The notes under the pieces were generated by a model. The model made no database searches and had not been told where the DNA came from. It was given only the letters and a program-made list of their open reading frames with translations. Source: Occallatibacter riparius (GTDB lineage Bacteria > Acidobacteriota > Terriglobia > Terriglobales > Acidobacteriaceae). From it: 64,000 nucleotides of DNA. This document shows positions 24,877 to 35,029 of this stretch, piece after piece (the first letter of the stretch is position 1; every line of letters starts with the position of its first letter). The stretch is from NCBI RefSeq assembly GCF_025264625.1, contig NZ_CP093313.1:558001-622000 (forward strand), given 5' to 3'. The position numbers and the translations under genes are program-made.

Positions 24877-25262
24877 TCCTTTCTGACTATAACGTACCGA
24901 GATGGCTGGAAGTTCCCCGCGCGGACCAGGGTTTTGGCGATCAGTGGCTTAGAGTGGTTTGCACATTTCGGGAAAGGCTCAAAGCCTTTACATTTCTTCA
25001 CAATGCGCGGGAGGCAAATATTGCGTCGTATGCCCCTTCCTGAACGTCTCTACGAAGGAGGGAAACTTCCCCATCGTGAAGTCGTTCTGTGTCTTCCTGC
25101 GACTTCGACTACCATAGTAGATTCACTCGGTTAAATGACCGCGGCGGGTTTGCCGGCGGGTCAGAGTGGTACTGCCGGGCCGGCCCACGCGGGTTAATTT
25201 GCTGAGACGACGCTGCGCAGCCCTGTCCCAGCCGGCCCTGCTCTGGAGCGAGAACCAGCCCT
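24877..25262. other. Divergent intergenic region
   Basis: No gene is seen. It separates the leftward membrane-protein pair from the rightward efflux operon and must carry both promoters. No clear operator is recognised. Confidence 0.4.
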
Positions 25263-28200
25263 ATGATGTGGATTGTCCGGCTTGCGCTGCGACGGCCTTA
25301 TACCTTTGTCGTCTTTGCGTTTTTGATTTTGATTGTTGGCGTCTTCAGCATCGAGTCGATGCCGACCGATATCTTTCCGAATATCAATATCCCGATCGTC
25401 ACCGTGGTGTGGAGCTTCAACGGCCTCTCCGCCGAGCAGATGGCCAACCGCATCGTCTCCAGCAGCGAGCGCGGCATGACCACCACCGTCAACGACATTG
25501 AGCACATTGAGTCGAACTCGCTCAACGGCATCGCCGTCATCAAGGTCTTCTTCCAGCCGCACGTCAACGTGGCCAACGCCGTCGCCCAGGTCACGTCCAT
25601 CAGCCAGGTGATGTTGCGCCAGCTTCCGCCAGGGACCAACCCGCCCTTCATCATCCAGTACAACGCCTCGAGCGTGCCCGTGCTTCAGCTCGGGCTTTCC
25701 GGCGAGGGCCTCGACGAGCAGCGCCTCTTCGACACTGGCCAAAACACGATTCGTACCCAGCTCGCCACCGTGGAGGGCGCCCAGACCCCTTACCCCTATG
25801 GCGGCAAGCAGCGCCAGATCCAGGTCGATCTCGACCTCAACGCCCTGCAGGCCAAGGGGCTTTCGCCATCCGACGTGGTCAACGCTATCAACGCGCAGAA
25901 CGTCATCGCACCCGCCGGAACCATGAAGATCGATCGCTTCGAATACGCGATCGAGACCAACTCCACGCCGGAGGTAGTCGCACATCTCAATCAACTGCCC
26001 ATCAAGGCAGTGAACGGCGCGATCATCTACATCCGCGACGTTGCGCATGTGCGTGACGGCAGTCCACCGCAGACCAACATTGTCCGCGTAGATGGCCGCC
26101 GCGCCATCCTGATGAGCATCCTGAAGGTTGGTTCCTCCTCCACGCTCGAGATCATCGATGGAGTGCGCTCGAAGATCGAAGGCATAAAAGGTCAGCTTCC
26201 GGAACAGTTGAAGATCTCCACGCTCAGCGATCAGGGGATCTTCGTGCGCGGCGCCATCGAGGGTGTGGTGCGCGAAGGGATCATCGCCGCCTGCCTCACG
26301 GGCGTCATGATCCTGGTCTTCCTCGGCAGCTGGCGCTCCACGCTGATCATCGCGGTTTCGATTCCGCTGTCGATCCTCTGTTCGCTCGCATGCCTTGCGG
26401 CCCTCGGCGAAACCATCAACATCATGACGCTCGGCGGACTCGCACTGGCCGTCGGCATCCTCGTCGACGACGCCACCGTCGAAATCGAGAACATCAACCG
26501 AAACCTCGAAGCCGGCAAGGAAATCGAGCAAGCCATCCTGGACGGCGCCGCACAGATCGCCACACCGGCGCTCGTCTCCACACTCGCGATCTGCATCGTC
26601 TTCGTGCCGATGTTCTTCCTCAGCGGCGTGTCGAAGTACTTGTTCGTACCCATGGCTGAAGCCGTCGTATTCGCCATGCTCGCCAGCTATCTTCTTTCGC
26701 GCACCGTGGTGCCAACGATGGCGCGCTACCTGCTCCACGAGCATGACGACGCCGAATCGGCCCGCAAGCAAGCCAGCCGCAATCCCTTCACACGCTTTCA
26801 GCTTGCCTTTGAAGAGCGCTTCGAAAAAATCCGCATCGGCTACCTGCGTTTTCTCACTCTCGCCGTCCATCACGCCGGAATCTTCCTCGTACTCTTCGTG
26901 ATCTTCGCGATCGCTTCGGTCGGCATTCTCACGCCGTTCCTCGGCCAGGACTTCTTTCCCACCGTTGACTCCGGCAGCTTCAAGATTCACGTCCGCGCAC
27001 ACACCGGCACGCGCATCGAAGAGACCGCCGCACTCTGCGATCACATCGACGCAACGATCCGGCAGAACATTCCCTCGGACGAGATCGTCAACATCGTCGA
27101 CAACATCGGCCTGCCCTACTCCGGCCTGAACCTGTCCTACTCGACCTCGGCGCCCGTTGGCCCCGCCGACGCCGACATCCAGGTGCAGCTCACCGAGAAG
27201 CACCACCCCACCGATAATTACGTCGAGAATCTCCGCACGCTTTTGGCCAACGACTATCCGGGCGTCACGTTCTATGTGCTCCCCGTCGACATCGTCACGC
27301 AGATCCTCAACTTCGGTCTCGCCGCGCCTATTGATATTCAGATCATTGGGCCGAGGCTATGGGAAAACCGCGCGCTGGCCGAGCGCATGCTCAACGAAAT
27401 CCGCTACGTGCCCGGCGCTGCCGACGCGCGCATTCAGCAGCCGTTCGATTATCCGAAGATGACGGTGGACGTCGATCGCACCCGCGCTGAGTCTGTAGGC
27501 CTCACGCAGCGCGATGTCGCGCAGAGCATCCTGATCTCACTCAGCGGCAGCTTCCAGACCGCGCCGAATTTCTACCTCGACCCGCGCAACGGTGTTAGCT
27601 ACAACATCGCCACGCAAAGCCCGCAATACCGCCTCGACAGCATGGCCAAGCTGCAGAGCCTGCCGATCTCCGGGAGCGCCACGGCGCAAATCAACCCCAC
27701 AGTCATCGGCGCCGGGGGCAGCCCGACGAGCGCGGCCTCCATCACTGCGCCGGGAACAACGCGTCCCGTGCAGGTGCTCGGCAACCTGGCCAGCATCCAG
27801 CCCGGCGCGGAGATCGGCGAAGTCAGCCACTACGACGTGCAGCCCGTCATCGACATCTTCACCAACGTGCGCGGAACCGATCTCGGCACTGTTACGCGCG
27901 AAATGCAGCGGATCGTCAACGAACACAAGAAGGAGCTGCCGCGCGGCTCGCAGTTCATCCTGCGCGGCCAGAGCGAGACCATGTACAAGTCCTACATCGG
28001 CCTGCTCGGCGGCCTCGCGATGTCTATCCTGCTCGTGTATCTGCTCATCGTGGTCAACTTCCAGTCGTGGCTCGATCCATTTCTGATCATCTCGGCATTG
28101 CCCGCGGCGCTGGCTGGAATCGTGTGGTTCCTCTTCCTCACCGACACGCGGCTCAGCGTGCCTGCGCTCACCGGCGCCATCATGTGCATGGGCGTGGCCA

Positions 28201-28547
28201 CCGCCAACTCGATTCTTGTCGTGAGCTTTGCCCGCGAGCAACTTGAAGCACTGGTCGGCGATGCGCAGAAAGCCGCGCTGAATGCGGGTTTCGTCCGCTT
28301 CCGCCCCGTGCTCATGACCGCGCTCGCCATGATCATCGGCATGGTGCCCATGGCGCTCGGCCTTGGCGAAGGGGGCGAACAGAATGCGCCTCTCGGCCGC
28401 GCCGTTATCGGAGGCCTGCTGCTCGCAACCACTGCAACGCTGTTCTTTGTTCCTGTGTTCTTTTCTGTCGTTCACGGTTGGCTCGAACGTCGCCGCACGC
28501 GAACGGTTGCCACGGTAGGCGCCACCCTCGACGAGTTCGACCAGTAA
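25263..28547 (+). CDS. RND-family efflux pump inner-membrane transporter
   Basis: A 1094-residue AcrB/CzcA-type proton-driven transporter. It has the usual two sets of six helices with two large periplasmic loops. The proton-relay aspartates are seen in LAVGILVDDATVEIENINR (TM4). The first helix (RRPYTFVVFAFLILIVGVFSIESMPTDIFP) and the C-terminal GMVPMALGLGEGGEQNAPLGRAVIGG motif are family marks. It is the first gene of a three-gene operon with an adaptor and an outer-membrane channel, so it should form a complete tripartite pump. The sequence does not settle the substrate class (drugs versus metals). Confidence 0.92.
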   Translation: MMWIVRLALRRPYTFVVFAFLILIVGVFSIESMPTDIFPNINIPIVTVVWSFNGLSAEQMANRIVSSSERGMTTTVNDIEHIESNSLNGIAVIKVFFQPHVNVANAVAQVTSISQVMLRQLPPGTNPPFIIQYNASSVPVLQLGLSGEGLDEQRLFDTGQNTIRTQLATVEGAQTPYPYGGKQRQIQVDLDLNALQAKGLSPSDVVNAINAQNVIAPAGTMKIDRFEYAIETNSTPEVVAHLNQLPIKAVNGAIIYIRDVAHVRDGSPPQTNIVRVDGRRAILMSILKVGSSSTLEIIDGVRSKIEGIKGQLPEQLKISTLSDQGIFVRGAIEGVVREGIIAACLTGVMILVFLGSWRSTLIIAVSIPLSILCSLACLAALGETINIMTLGGLALAVGILVDDATVEIENINRNLEAGKEIEQAILDGAAQIATPALVSTLAICIVFVPMFFLSGVSKYLFVPMAEAVVFAMLASYLLSRTVVPTMARYLLHEHDDAESARKQASRNPFTRFQLAFEERFEKIRIGYLRFLTLAVHHAGIFLVLFVIFAIASVGILTPFLGQDFFPTVDSGSFKIHVRAHTGTRIEETAALCDHIDATIRQNIPSDEIVNIVDNIGLPYSGLNLSYSTSAPVGPADADIQVQLTEKHHPTDNYVENLRTLLANDYPGVTFYVLPVDIVTQILNFGLAAPIDIQIIGPRLWENRALAERMLNEIRYVPGAADARIQQPFDYPKMTVDVDRTRAESVGLTQRDVAQSILISLSGSFQTAPNFYLDPRNGVSYNIATQSPQYRLDSMAKLQSLPISGSATAQINPTVIGAGGSPTSAASITAPGTTRPVQVLGNLASIQPGAEIGEVSHYDVQPVIDIFTNVRGTDLGTVTREMQRIVNEHKKELPRGSQFILRGQSETMYKSYIGLLGGLAMSILLVYLLIVVNFQSWLDPFLIISALPAALAGIVWFLFLTDTRLSVPALTGAIMCMGVATANSILVVSFAREQLEALVGDAQKAALNAGFVRFRPVLMTALAMIIGMVPMALGLGEGGEQNAPLGRAVIGGLLLATTATLFFVPVFFSVVHGWLERRRTRTVATVGATLDEFDQ

Positions 28548-28589
28548 GTCGAGTTTGACCCCGTAAGTCGAGTTCGACCAGTAATCGGA
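28532..28589 (+). repeat. Triplicated 3' end of the RND gene
   Basis: Three tandem copies of about 18-19 bases (CGAGTTCGACCAGTAAGT and variants) begin with the codons for DEFDQ and the stop. The first copy is the real gene end; the second and third lie in the 52-base spacer to the adaptor gene. Confidence 0.7.
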
Positions 28590-28599
28590 GTAGCTTTTT

Positions 28600-29895
28600 A
28601 TGACGAACGAACATCCCTCTCAACCGCAGCCCGCGCCGCGCAACGCGCACCAGGACAATCACGAGTCCGCGCCTGACCATCCGCCCGCGTCGAAGCGCGG
28701 CACGTCGGTCGCGCTGGTCATCGTGGCCATCGCCATCACCGTTTACGCGATCTTCGGCATTCTCAAGCGCCGGCAAAACGACGAAGTCCTGGCGCGAACT
28801 ACGCAGGAGAACGCCGCGCCCACCGTCATTGCGCTGGCAGCCAAACCCGGCGCCGCGGTCAGCACCATCACGCTCCCCGGAAACGTAACTGCGTTCACGG
28901 ATGCTCCGCTCTACGCGCGTACCAACGGCTACCTCGTCCGCTGGTATTACGACATCGGCGCGAAGGTGAAGAAGGGCGCGCTGCTCGCCGAGATCGCCGC
29001 GCCTGAAGTCGATCAGCAGGTCGCGCAGGCTCAGGCTGACCTGGCCACCGCCGAAGCCAACGCCGGCAACGCGAAAAACCAGGCCGAGCGCTACAAGGGC
29101 CTCGTCGGCTCCGACGCAGTCTCGAAGCAGGACACCGAAACCTTCGTCACGCAGGCCGCGTCCACCTCTGCCGTAGTCAAGTCCGCGCAGGCCAATGTCG
29201 CGCGTCTCCAGCAGTTGCAGGGATTTGAAAAGATCTACGCCCCATTCGACGGCACCGTCACCGCCCGCGGCGTCGATACGGGCCAGCTCATCAGTGAGGG
29301 ATCGGCCAGCGAGCTGTTCCACATGCAGGCGCTGCAAACGCTTCGCGTCTACACCAACATCCCCGAGATCTACGCCTCCTCTGTGAAGCGTGGCGAGAAG
29401 ATCGACCTCACCTTCCCGCAGTATCCCGGCCGCGTCTTCCAGGGCACGCTCGTGCGCACAGCCGACGCTATTGATCCCTCCAACCGCACGCTGCTCGTCG
29501 AAGTCGACATCGACAACCGCAAGGGCGAGCTGATGCCCGGCTCGCTCGCGCAGGTACAGTTCAAAACGCCCTCCATCGGCCAGACGTTCATCGTGCCCGC
29601 GTCGGCCCTCATCTTCCGCCGCGAAGGCATGCGCGTCGGCACCGTCACTGACCAGAACGGCGCAACCATCGCGCACCTCGTTCCTGTCACCATCGGCATC
29701 GACGACGGCGCAACCGTGCAGATCATCACGGGCCTCAACTCCGGTGACCGCATCATTCAGGATCCGCCCGATTCGCTCATCGAAGGGCAGAAGGTCCGCG
29801 TCGAGACGCCCAATTCGCAGAACGAAAGCCAGAACACGTCGCGTCCTCAGCCGCGGCACGATCAGGACGCCCAGAAGCCCAACGGAGGCCAGTAG
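28600..29895 (+). CDS. RND efflux periplasmic adaptor (membrane fusion protein)
   Basis: A 431-residue adaptor. An N-terminal membrane anchor (about 31-50, SVALVIVAIAITVYAIFGI) follows a His/Pro-rich cytoplasmic start. Next come a lipoyl-type half-motif (LYARTNGYLVRWYYDIGAKVKKGALLAEI), a helical hairpin (QVAQAQADLATAEANAGNAKNQ), the second lipoyl half (FDGTVTARGVDTGQLISEG) and beta-barrel and membrane-proximal domains. It connects the RND pump to the outer-membrane channel. GGAG lies upstream of the ATG, and the tandem repeat of the RND gene end is in its leader. Confidence 0.92.
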   Translation: MTNEHPSQPQPAPRNAHQDNHESAPDHPPASKRGTSVALVIVAIAITVYAIFGILKRRQNDEVLARTTQENAAPTVIALAAKPGAAVSTITLPGNVTAFTDAPLYARTNGYLVRWYYDIGAKVKKGALLAEIAAPEVDQQVAQAQADLATAEANAGNAKNQAERYKGLVGSDAVSKQDTETFVTQAASTSAVVKSAQANVARLQQLQGFEKIYAPFDGTVTARGVDTGQLISEGSASELFHMQALQTLRVYTNIPEIYASSVKRGEKIDLTFPQYPGRVFQGTLVRTADAIDPSNRTLLVEVDIDNRKGELMPGSLAQVQFKTPSIGQTFIVPASALIFRREGMRVGTVTDQNGATIAHLVPVTIGIDDGATVQIITGLNSGDRIIQDPPDSLIEGQKVRVETPNSQNESQNTSRPQPRHDQDAQKPNGGQ

Positions 29896-29897
29896 CA

Positions 29898-31442
29898 ATG
29901 TCTCCGGCGCTCAAACTTTTCCGTGCCCCGTCCTTGCGGCGTCTTTCCGCTGCAAGGGCGGGAAAGCACGAACCCCGACTCGCCCGTGTGATAGCCGTGC
30001 TCGCCGGCGGCACGATCGCACTTCTCGCCGGCTGCAAGCCCGTCGGCCCCAACTACAACAAGCCCGGCTTCACGGCGCCCGACACCTACAAGGAGACCGG
30101 CGCGCCCTCCATCACGCCGCCGCCCAATCCCATCAACGGCTCGTGGAAACCCGCATCGCCCTCTGATGGCATGCTGCGCGGCAACTGGTGGGAGGTCTAC
30201 AACGACCCGCAACTCAACAAGCTCGAAGAGCGCATCGCCACTAACAACCAACAGCTCAAGCAGGCGATGGAGAACTACCTCGCAGTGCGCGACCAGATCA
30301 CGGTGGTGCGCGCCGATCTGTTCCCCAGGCTTTCTGCCGGACTAGGTTTCACGCACTATAAGCAATCGGGCAACAAACCGCTCGCGGCGCCGGGAGCGCA
30401 CGGGAATTACAACGACCTCACCATTGGCGGCCAAGCCACATGGGAGCCCGATTTCTGGGGCAAGATTCGCCGACAGGTCGAGTCGGCGCGCGAGTCGACG
30501 CAGGCCAGCGCCGCAGACCTCGCCAACGTCGATCTGCTGCTGCACTCCGAACTCGCATCCGACTACTTCCAGCTACGCGGTCTCGATTCGCAGGTCCAGG
30601 TGCTCAAGCAGACCGTCGCCGATCTCGAACATCAGCTCGACCTCACGCAACGGCGCCTGAAAGGTGGAGTGGCCACCGATGTCGACGTTGCCCAGGCGCA
30701 GACGCAGCTCGAAACCGTGCGCGCGCAGCTTGTTGATGTAGGCGTGGCGCGCGCGCAGTTCGAGCACGCCATCGGCACCCTCGCCACCTACAACCTGCCC
30801 GATTTCAGCATTCCCTTTTCGCCGCTCGATCTGAAGCTGCCGCAGGTTCCCGTTGGCGTTCCGTCGCAGCTGCTCGAGCGCCGTCCTGACATCGCCTCAG
30901 CCGAACGCCAGACCGCCGCAGCCAACGCGCGCATCGGCATCGCGATAGCGGCGTATTATCCGACGATCAGTCTCAACGGCACCGGCGGATTTGAAGGCAC
31001 GCACGGCGGCACATGGCTGCAGGGCCCCAGCGCCTTCTGGTCACTCGGTGCGCAGGCTGCCGAGCTTCTCTTTGACGCCGGCCAGCGCCGCGCTCTCACC
31101 GACCAGGCGCGCCATCAGTACGAAGCACAGGCCGCGGCCTACAAAAATACGATCTTCAACGCCTTCCAGGATGTGGAGGACAATCTCTCCACTCTGCGCA
31201 TACTCAATGAAGAATCCGCGGTGGAGCAGCGCGCGGTAGCATCGGCGCAGCACTCGTACGACCTGTCGAACCAGCGCTACAAGGCTGGCGCCACCAGCTA
31301 TCTGGAAGTGCTCACCGCCGAACAGGCTCTTCTCACCAACCAGCGCACACTCACTGATCTGGAATCGCGCCAGTTCGCAGCGAGTGTGCAACTCATCCGC
31401 GCGTTGGGTGGCGGATGGGACACGACGCAGCTGCCTAAATAA
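29898..31442 (+). CDS. Outer-membrane efflux lipoprotein (TolC/NodT family)
   Basis: A 514-residue outer-membrane factor. The signal peptide ends in a lipobox LLAGC with the lipidated cysteine at residue 46, followed by KPVGPNYNKPGF, typical of NodT-type channels. Two OEP repeats are seen; SQLLERRPDIASAERQTAAANARIGIAIAAYYPTISL is a family landmark, as is the periplasmic helical repeat NEESAVEQRAVASAQHSYDLSNQRYKAGATSYLEVL. It starts three bases after the adaptor stop and completes the tripartite pump. The transcript ends in an inverted-repeat region. Confidence 0.92.
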   Translation: MSPALKLFRAPSLRRLSAARAGKHEPRLARVIAVLAGGTIALLAGCKPVGPNYNKPGFTAPDTYKETGAPSITPPPNPINGSWKPASPSDGMLRGNWWEVYNDPQLNKLEERIATNNQQLKQAMENYLAVRDQITVVRADLFPRLSAGLGFTHYKQSGNKPLAAPGAHGNYNDLTIGGQATWEPDFWGKIRRQVESARESTQASAADLANVDLLLHSELASDYFQLRGLDSQVQVLKQTVADLEHQLDLTQRRLKGGVATDVDVAQAQTQLETVRAQLVDVGVARAQFEHAIGTLATYNLPDFSIPFSPLDLKLPQVPVGVPSQLLERRPDIASAERQTAAANARIGIAIAAYYPTISLNGTGGFEGTHGGTWLQGPSAFWSLGAQAAELLFDAGQRRALTDQARHQYEAQAAAYKNTIFNAFQDVEDNLSTLRILNEESAVEQRAVASAQHSYDLSNQRYKAGATSYLEVLTAEQALLTNQRTLTDLESRQFAASVQLIRALGGGWDTTQLPK

Positions 31443-31443
31443 C

Positions 31444-31508
31444 AGGCATTAGGCAATAGGGATTAGGCATTAGAAATGCGCGACGATCGCACCGGATGCC
31501 TAATGCCC
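31444..31508. terminator. Inverted repeat between convergent genes
   Basis: GGCATTAGGCA (31444-31454) is the exact reverse complement of TGCCTAATGCC (31498-31508). The left arm is followed by a second, direct partial copy (TAGGCATTAG). Its position between convergent stops suggests a two-way terminator. Confidence 0.55.
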
Positions 31509-31512
31509 TGTC

Positions 31513-33852
31513 CTATTTCCCAAATCCGCGGATCACCACTTGCCGCAGCGACGAATACGCCGCGTCCGGCACATCGGTCAGCGGCAACCCCGGCCCTTCC
31601 CATAAGAGGCGAGGCGCGCCGTTGCTGGCCTGATGCAGTTGCTCCACATGCAGAATGTGCCTGCCTGCATGCAATCCCAGCGCGCCGCGATCGTAGCGCA
31701 CGGCATTTCCCGGCGACCCACACACCTGCGGAAACGGCGGCCCCGTCTTCGCAACTTCAACGCCATCGATCACCACGCGCGCACCATCACGATCCATCAG
31801 GTGGAACGTGTATCCACCATCCGCAGGAATATCGATAAAGCCATCCCACGTCACGCCGTAGTGCGTGAATCCCTGCGCATTCGCATTCAGGTCCGGCGCA
31901 GATCCCTCGATCACTGCCTGCTCCTTGGTGAAGTCCGGCAGCTCCGTCCACGTGCCCGGGTAGACATGAAACGCAAGCCCAGGCACTGTCTCGCTCACTG
32001 GATTCGCAGGTTCAAACCACTTCGACACAACGACCACCCCCTGCGACGACCAGTCTTCCTTCTTCTCCTTGTCCACCGCGCGCAGCATCACGCGGAACCG
32101 CCCCGCGCCATTGCGCCCGTCGAGATCCGTTCCATCAGCATCGGTGAAGACGTGATGCACCACGCGCCTCTGCGCCTCAGTACCGTCGCCAAACAGCCAC
32201 GCGTACTTGCCGTGCGGCGTCTCCTTCGCCGTGAACGTCACCTCGGCTCCCTTCGCAACCACCGGCGGATACACCGCAAAGAACGCCTCCGCACCGCTAT
32301 CTGCCGCGTACTTCACCGGCTGCGGAATGTCAGTCGCCAGCGGCACATCGGCGTTGGTTGTGGCCACCTTCTGTCCGTACTTCACGTTGTCGAGCACCGC
32401 GCCTGTAATATCCCCGCGCATGCTCGATCCCGCCAGCGGCGGCTGATCCAGCGCCCAGATGTTCTTGAATGTGAAGTTGCGCAACGACGGCGCCTGCTGC
32501 TCCATCTGCACCAGCGAGTACCAGTTGTCGAGCCACAGATTCTCGAACCTGTAGTTGTTGTGATCGCCCCTCGATCCGTTCGCGCCCCAGAACCCGATCA
32601 GCCCGAACGTCTGCCCGCACCCACCAATGCCCGCATGCAGAATGTCCGAGTTGCGCAGCGTGAAGTTCCACGAGTTGAAGATCTTCTTCGGCCAGCCCGC
32701 GCGCACAATGTTCGAGATGCTCGTCGACAGCTCGCTATCCTCCACCGTGATGTCGTGCACTTCCTTGCCCGGCCTCACCATGTCGGCGTCGGTATAGCCG
32801 TCCCAGTTGCCCATCAGCGCAATGTCATCGTCACTGGCGCGAAAGAATGAATTGCGCACCAGCCCATGGCTCGATCCGATCCAGTCCATGCCGTCCTGGT
32901 TCGCATTCCCGGGATTGCCGCCGATCACGCGCAGATCGTCATACACAATCCCGTCCGAATCCTTCATCTGAATCGACCACGTCCGCGACCGCACGATGCA
33001 CGTCAGCCCATGCACCTCGATATCGTGCGCCTGGTCAGCCACCACGCAATGCCAGTCCTGCTTGTGCATCCAGCCTTCGTCGGCGGCCGGGTCCTGCGGC
33101 CCGTCATACACAACCGTTCCGCGCCCCAGGATCTTCACATGATCCACCTGCCACAGATTCACGCCGCCGAAGAAATACGACCCCGGCGCGAGGTAGATGG
33201 TCTGCCCGCTATGCGCTGAAATGCTCTCGTGATACACGCCCGGGGCGTAAATCTTCACGTTCGCATCAACCTTGGGCGCGGCCGGCGGCGGCGTGCCCGC
33301 GAACAGAAACAGCATCTTCGCCTGGTTCAGAAAATCGCGCGGCCGTGATATCGCGAGCTTCGCCGGCCCAGCCAGCCGGAACCGGATCGTCTGCCTCTCG
33401 CGCACCGGCCTGATGCCTAACCGCCACGGCTCAACATCCACACCGCGATCCCAAAATCCCTCTTCGGCAGCAGTAATTTCCACGTCGACCGGACCGCCGC
33501 TGAAATCGAAGCTCACATAGGAGTAGTTCGCCGCGGCATGCGCCACATCAACCGGTTCGCCATTCACCTTGATCGTGAACGCACTCGACCGCAGCTCCGC
33601 CGGCACGGGCGCGGACTCAACACGGGTATGCGTAGCTGCATGAACCACTGCAGGTGCGAAAAGCAAAGCTGGCAGAAAAAGACACGCAAATTGCAAAAAC
33701 GGTACTCCCGCAAGTAAGTGCTTGGATAACTTTAAACTACCATTCCGACGAATTGCGGGTGTGTCGGCATAGTGCTTGCAGGAGCGATGTTGATGGTCGG
33801 GAAAAGCGGGTTCGTCAGGCCCAAAATGAGGAAGCCTTTGGAGACGATACAA
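31513..33852 (-). CDS. Secreted GH28-like beta-helix glycosidase with PKD-like and PA14-like domains
   Basis: A 779-residue exported protein. A hydrophobic signal region lies at about 41-72. A right-handed beta-helix catalytic region (about 190-500) has the GH28-style aspartates in NQDGMDWIGS and FRASDDDIAL. A PKD-like domain follows (VYPPVVAKGAEVTFTAKE, WLFGDGTEAQR), then a PA14-like C-terminus (YGVTWDGFIDIPADGGYTFHLMDRDGARVVIDG). GH28 enzymes hydrolyse pectin-type polymers, but the third motif here departs from polygalacturonase, so the substrate is open. The N-terminus is uncertain: ATG 33852 gives an overlong leader, while TTG 33696 has GGGAG eight bases upstream but loses the basic n-region. 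Confidence 0.75.
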   Translation of the reverse strand: MYRLQRLPHFGPDEPAFPDHQHRSCKHYADTPAIRRNGSLKLSKHLLAGVPFLQFACLFLPALLFAPAVVHAATHTRVESAPVPAELRSSAFTIKVNGEPVDVAHAAANYSYVSFDFSGGPVDVEITAAEEGFWDRGVDVEPWRLGIRPVRERQTIRFRLAGPAKLAISRPRDFLNQAKMLFLFAGTPPPAAPKVDANVKIYAPGVYHESISAHSGQTIYLAPGSYFFGGVNLWQVDHVKILGRGTVVYDGPQDPAADEGWMHKQDWHCVVADQAHDIEVHGLTCIVRSRTWSIQMKDSDGIVYDDLRVIGGNPGNANQDGMDWIGSSHGLVRNSFFRASDDDIALMGNWDGYTDADMVRPGKEVHDITVEDSELSTSISNIVRAGWPKKIFNSWNFTLRNSDILHAGIGGCGQTFGLIGFWGANGSRGDHNNYRFENLWLDNWYSLVQMEQQAPSLRNFTFKNIWALDQPPLAGSSMRGDITGAVLDNVKYGQKVATTNADVPLATDIPQPVKYAADSGAEAFFAVYPPVVAKGAEVTFTAKETPHGKYAWLFGDGTEAQRRVVHHVFTDADGTDLDGRNGAGRFRVMLRAVDKEKKEDWSSQGVVVVSKWFEPANPVSETVPGLAFHVYPGTWTELPDFTKEQAVIEGSAPDLNANAQGFTHYGVTWDGFIDIPADGGYTFHLMDRDGARVVIDGVEVAKTGPPFPQVCGSPGNAVRYDRGALGLHAGRHILHVEQLHQASNGAPRLLWEGPGLPLTDVPDAAYSSLRQVVIRGFGK

Positions 33853-34057
33853 GAAGCTCGTCGCAAGTCATCAGGTTAGTTCAGCCGCTCCACCTGACAG
33901 CGCCGGCTCTTCCAACTTAATCCAAATTATTTTGAGTTAGATTTTCAATTGCATGTTATCGTTTACGCGCCAGGTTGCCGCGCGCGACTAACTATGCCAA
34001 TCACATTGAAATGCGCCGACGGCCTTCGCTCAGACTCCAGTTCGAAAGGTCGAAACA

Positions 34058-34957
34058 ATGTTCGGATCGAATGTCATTGATATCGCGATCGGTCTGGTAT
34101 CCCTCTTCCTCTTGCTGAGCCTGATTGCCTCGGCGGTCAATGAGTTGATTGAGGGCGTTTTTAAAAAGCGGGCTCAGGCTCTGGAGAAAGGGATCAAGGA
34201 GCTGGTGGGGAGTGTGGATGCGGGCGACTTCGTTTCTAAATTGTATGATCACGGCCTCATCAATTCACTCTTCAGAGGCAAATATGAAACAACTGTCAAG
34301 AAGAAGTTGCCCTCCTATATACCCTCCCGCAACTTTGCGCTTGCTCTGATTGATCTCGTAAAGGGCGCCTCTGCTGCCCAGACCCTCCCGGCCAATATCA
34401 CGTCCGCACTTGCAGCGTTCGAGAGAGTTGCCGCGGGGGACGCCGAGAAGTTGCAAAAGAGCGTAGAGGACTGGTACAACAGCGCGATGGACCGTGTCTC
34501 CGGCTGGTATAAGCGCCGCAGTCAGTTCATCGTACTTGTTGTCGGCTTGATCTTGGCAGTCGTATCGAATGCTGACTGCATAGGTTATGCAAAGAGGCTT
34601 TCAAAGGACGCGAGCTTGCGGCAAAGTGTTGTCGCCTACGCTGAGGCGGCCGCGAAGAATGATCCCACAAAGGACACTACAACCAGCGCCCCTGACAAGA
34701 TCAAAGCGGCGATCTCGGAGTTAAACGGGATTGGGATTCCTATAGGATGGAAGGGCGTGACCTGGGGCGATGGGCCTGCTGATTTCGAGCGTGTGATGGG
34801 ATGGTTATTGACTGCTCTCGCCGTCTCGCTAGGTGCGCCCTTCTGGTTCGACATGCTCAACAGAATCATGGTCATCCGTTCGACTGTCAAACCTGATGAG
34901 AAGAGCGGCGAAGAGAAGGCCAAAGATCCCTCAGCAGACGCCACACCGCGGAAGTAA
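34058..34957 (+). CDS. Three-helix membrane protein of unknown function
   Basis: A 299-residue protein. An N-terminal membrane helix (DIAIGLVSLFLLLSLIASAVNELIEG) is followed by a basic helical region (FKKRAQALEKGIKELVGSV) and a helical middle. A second helix (QFIVLVVGLILAVVSNA) and a third near the C-terminus (VMGWLLTALAVSLGAPFWFDMLNRIM) follow. Proteins with this plan are widespread in bacteria but have no defined function. The ATG follows a weak GAAAGGTCG. It is a single-gene unit with intergenic sequence on both sides. Confidence 0.7.
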   Translation: MFGSNVIDIAIGLVSLFLLLSLIASAVNELIEGVFKKRAQALEKGIKELVGSVDAGDFVSKLYDHGLINSLFRGKYETTVKKKLPSYIPSRNFALALIDLVKGASAAQTLPANITSALAAFERVAAGDAEKLQKSVEDWYNSAMDRVSGWYKRRSQFIVLVVGLILAVVSNADCIGYAKRLSKDASLRQSVVAYAEAAAKNDPTKDTTTSAPDKIKAAISELNGIGIPIGWKGVTWGDGPADFERVMGWLLTALAVSLGAPFWFDMLNRIMVIRSTVKPDEKSGEEKAKDPSADATPRK

Positions 34958-35029
34958 ATCTGCATCGATGAGAAGCGAACGGTCGGGCAGGGCGTCTTGT
35001 CTAAAAGAAAAAGGGCGTTGTTTGCTTTG

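Noticed and set aside
25194..27206. Long minus-strand frame inside the RND transporter
   Set aside because: It is the antisense of an unambiguous RND gene, with low-complexity Asp/Glu/His sequence typical of shadow frames in G+C-rich DNA.
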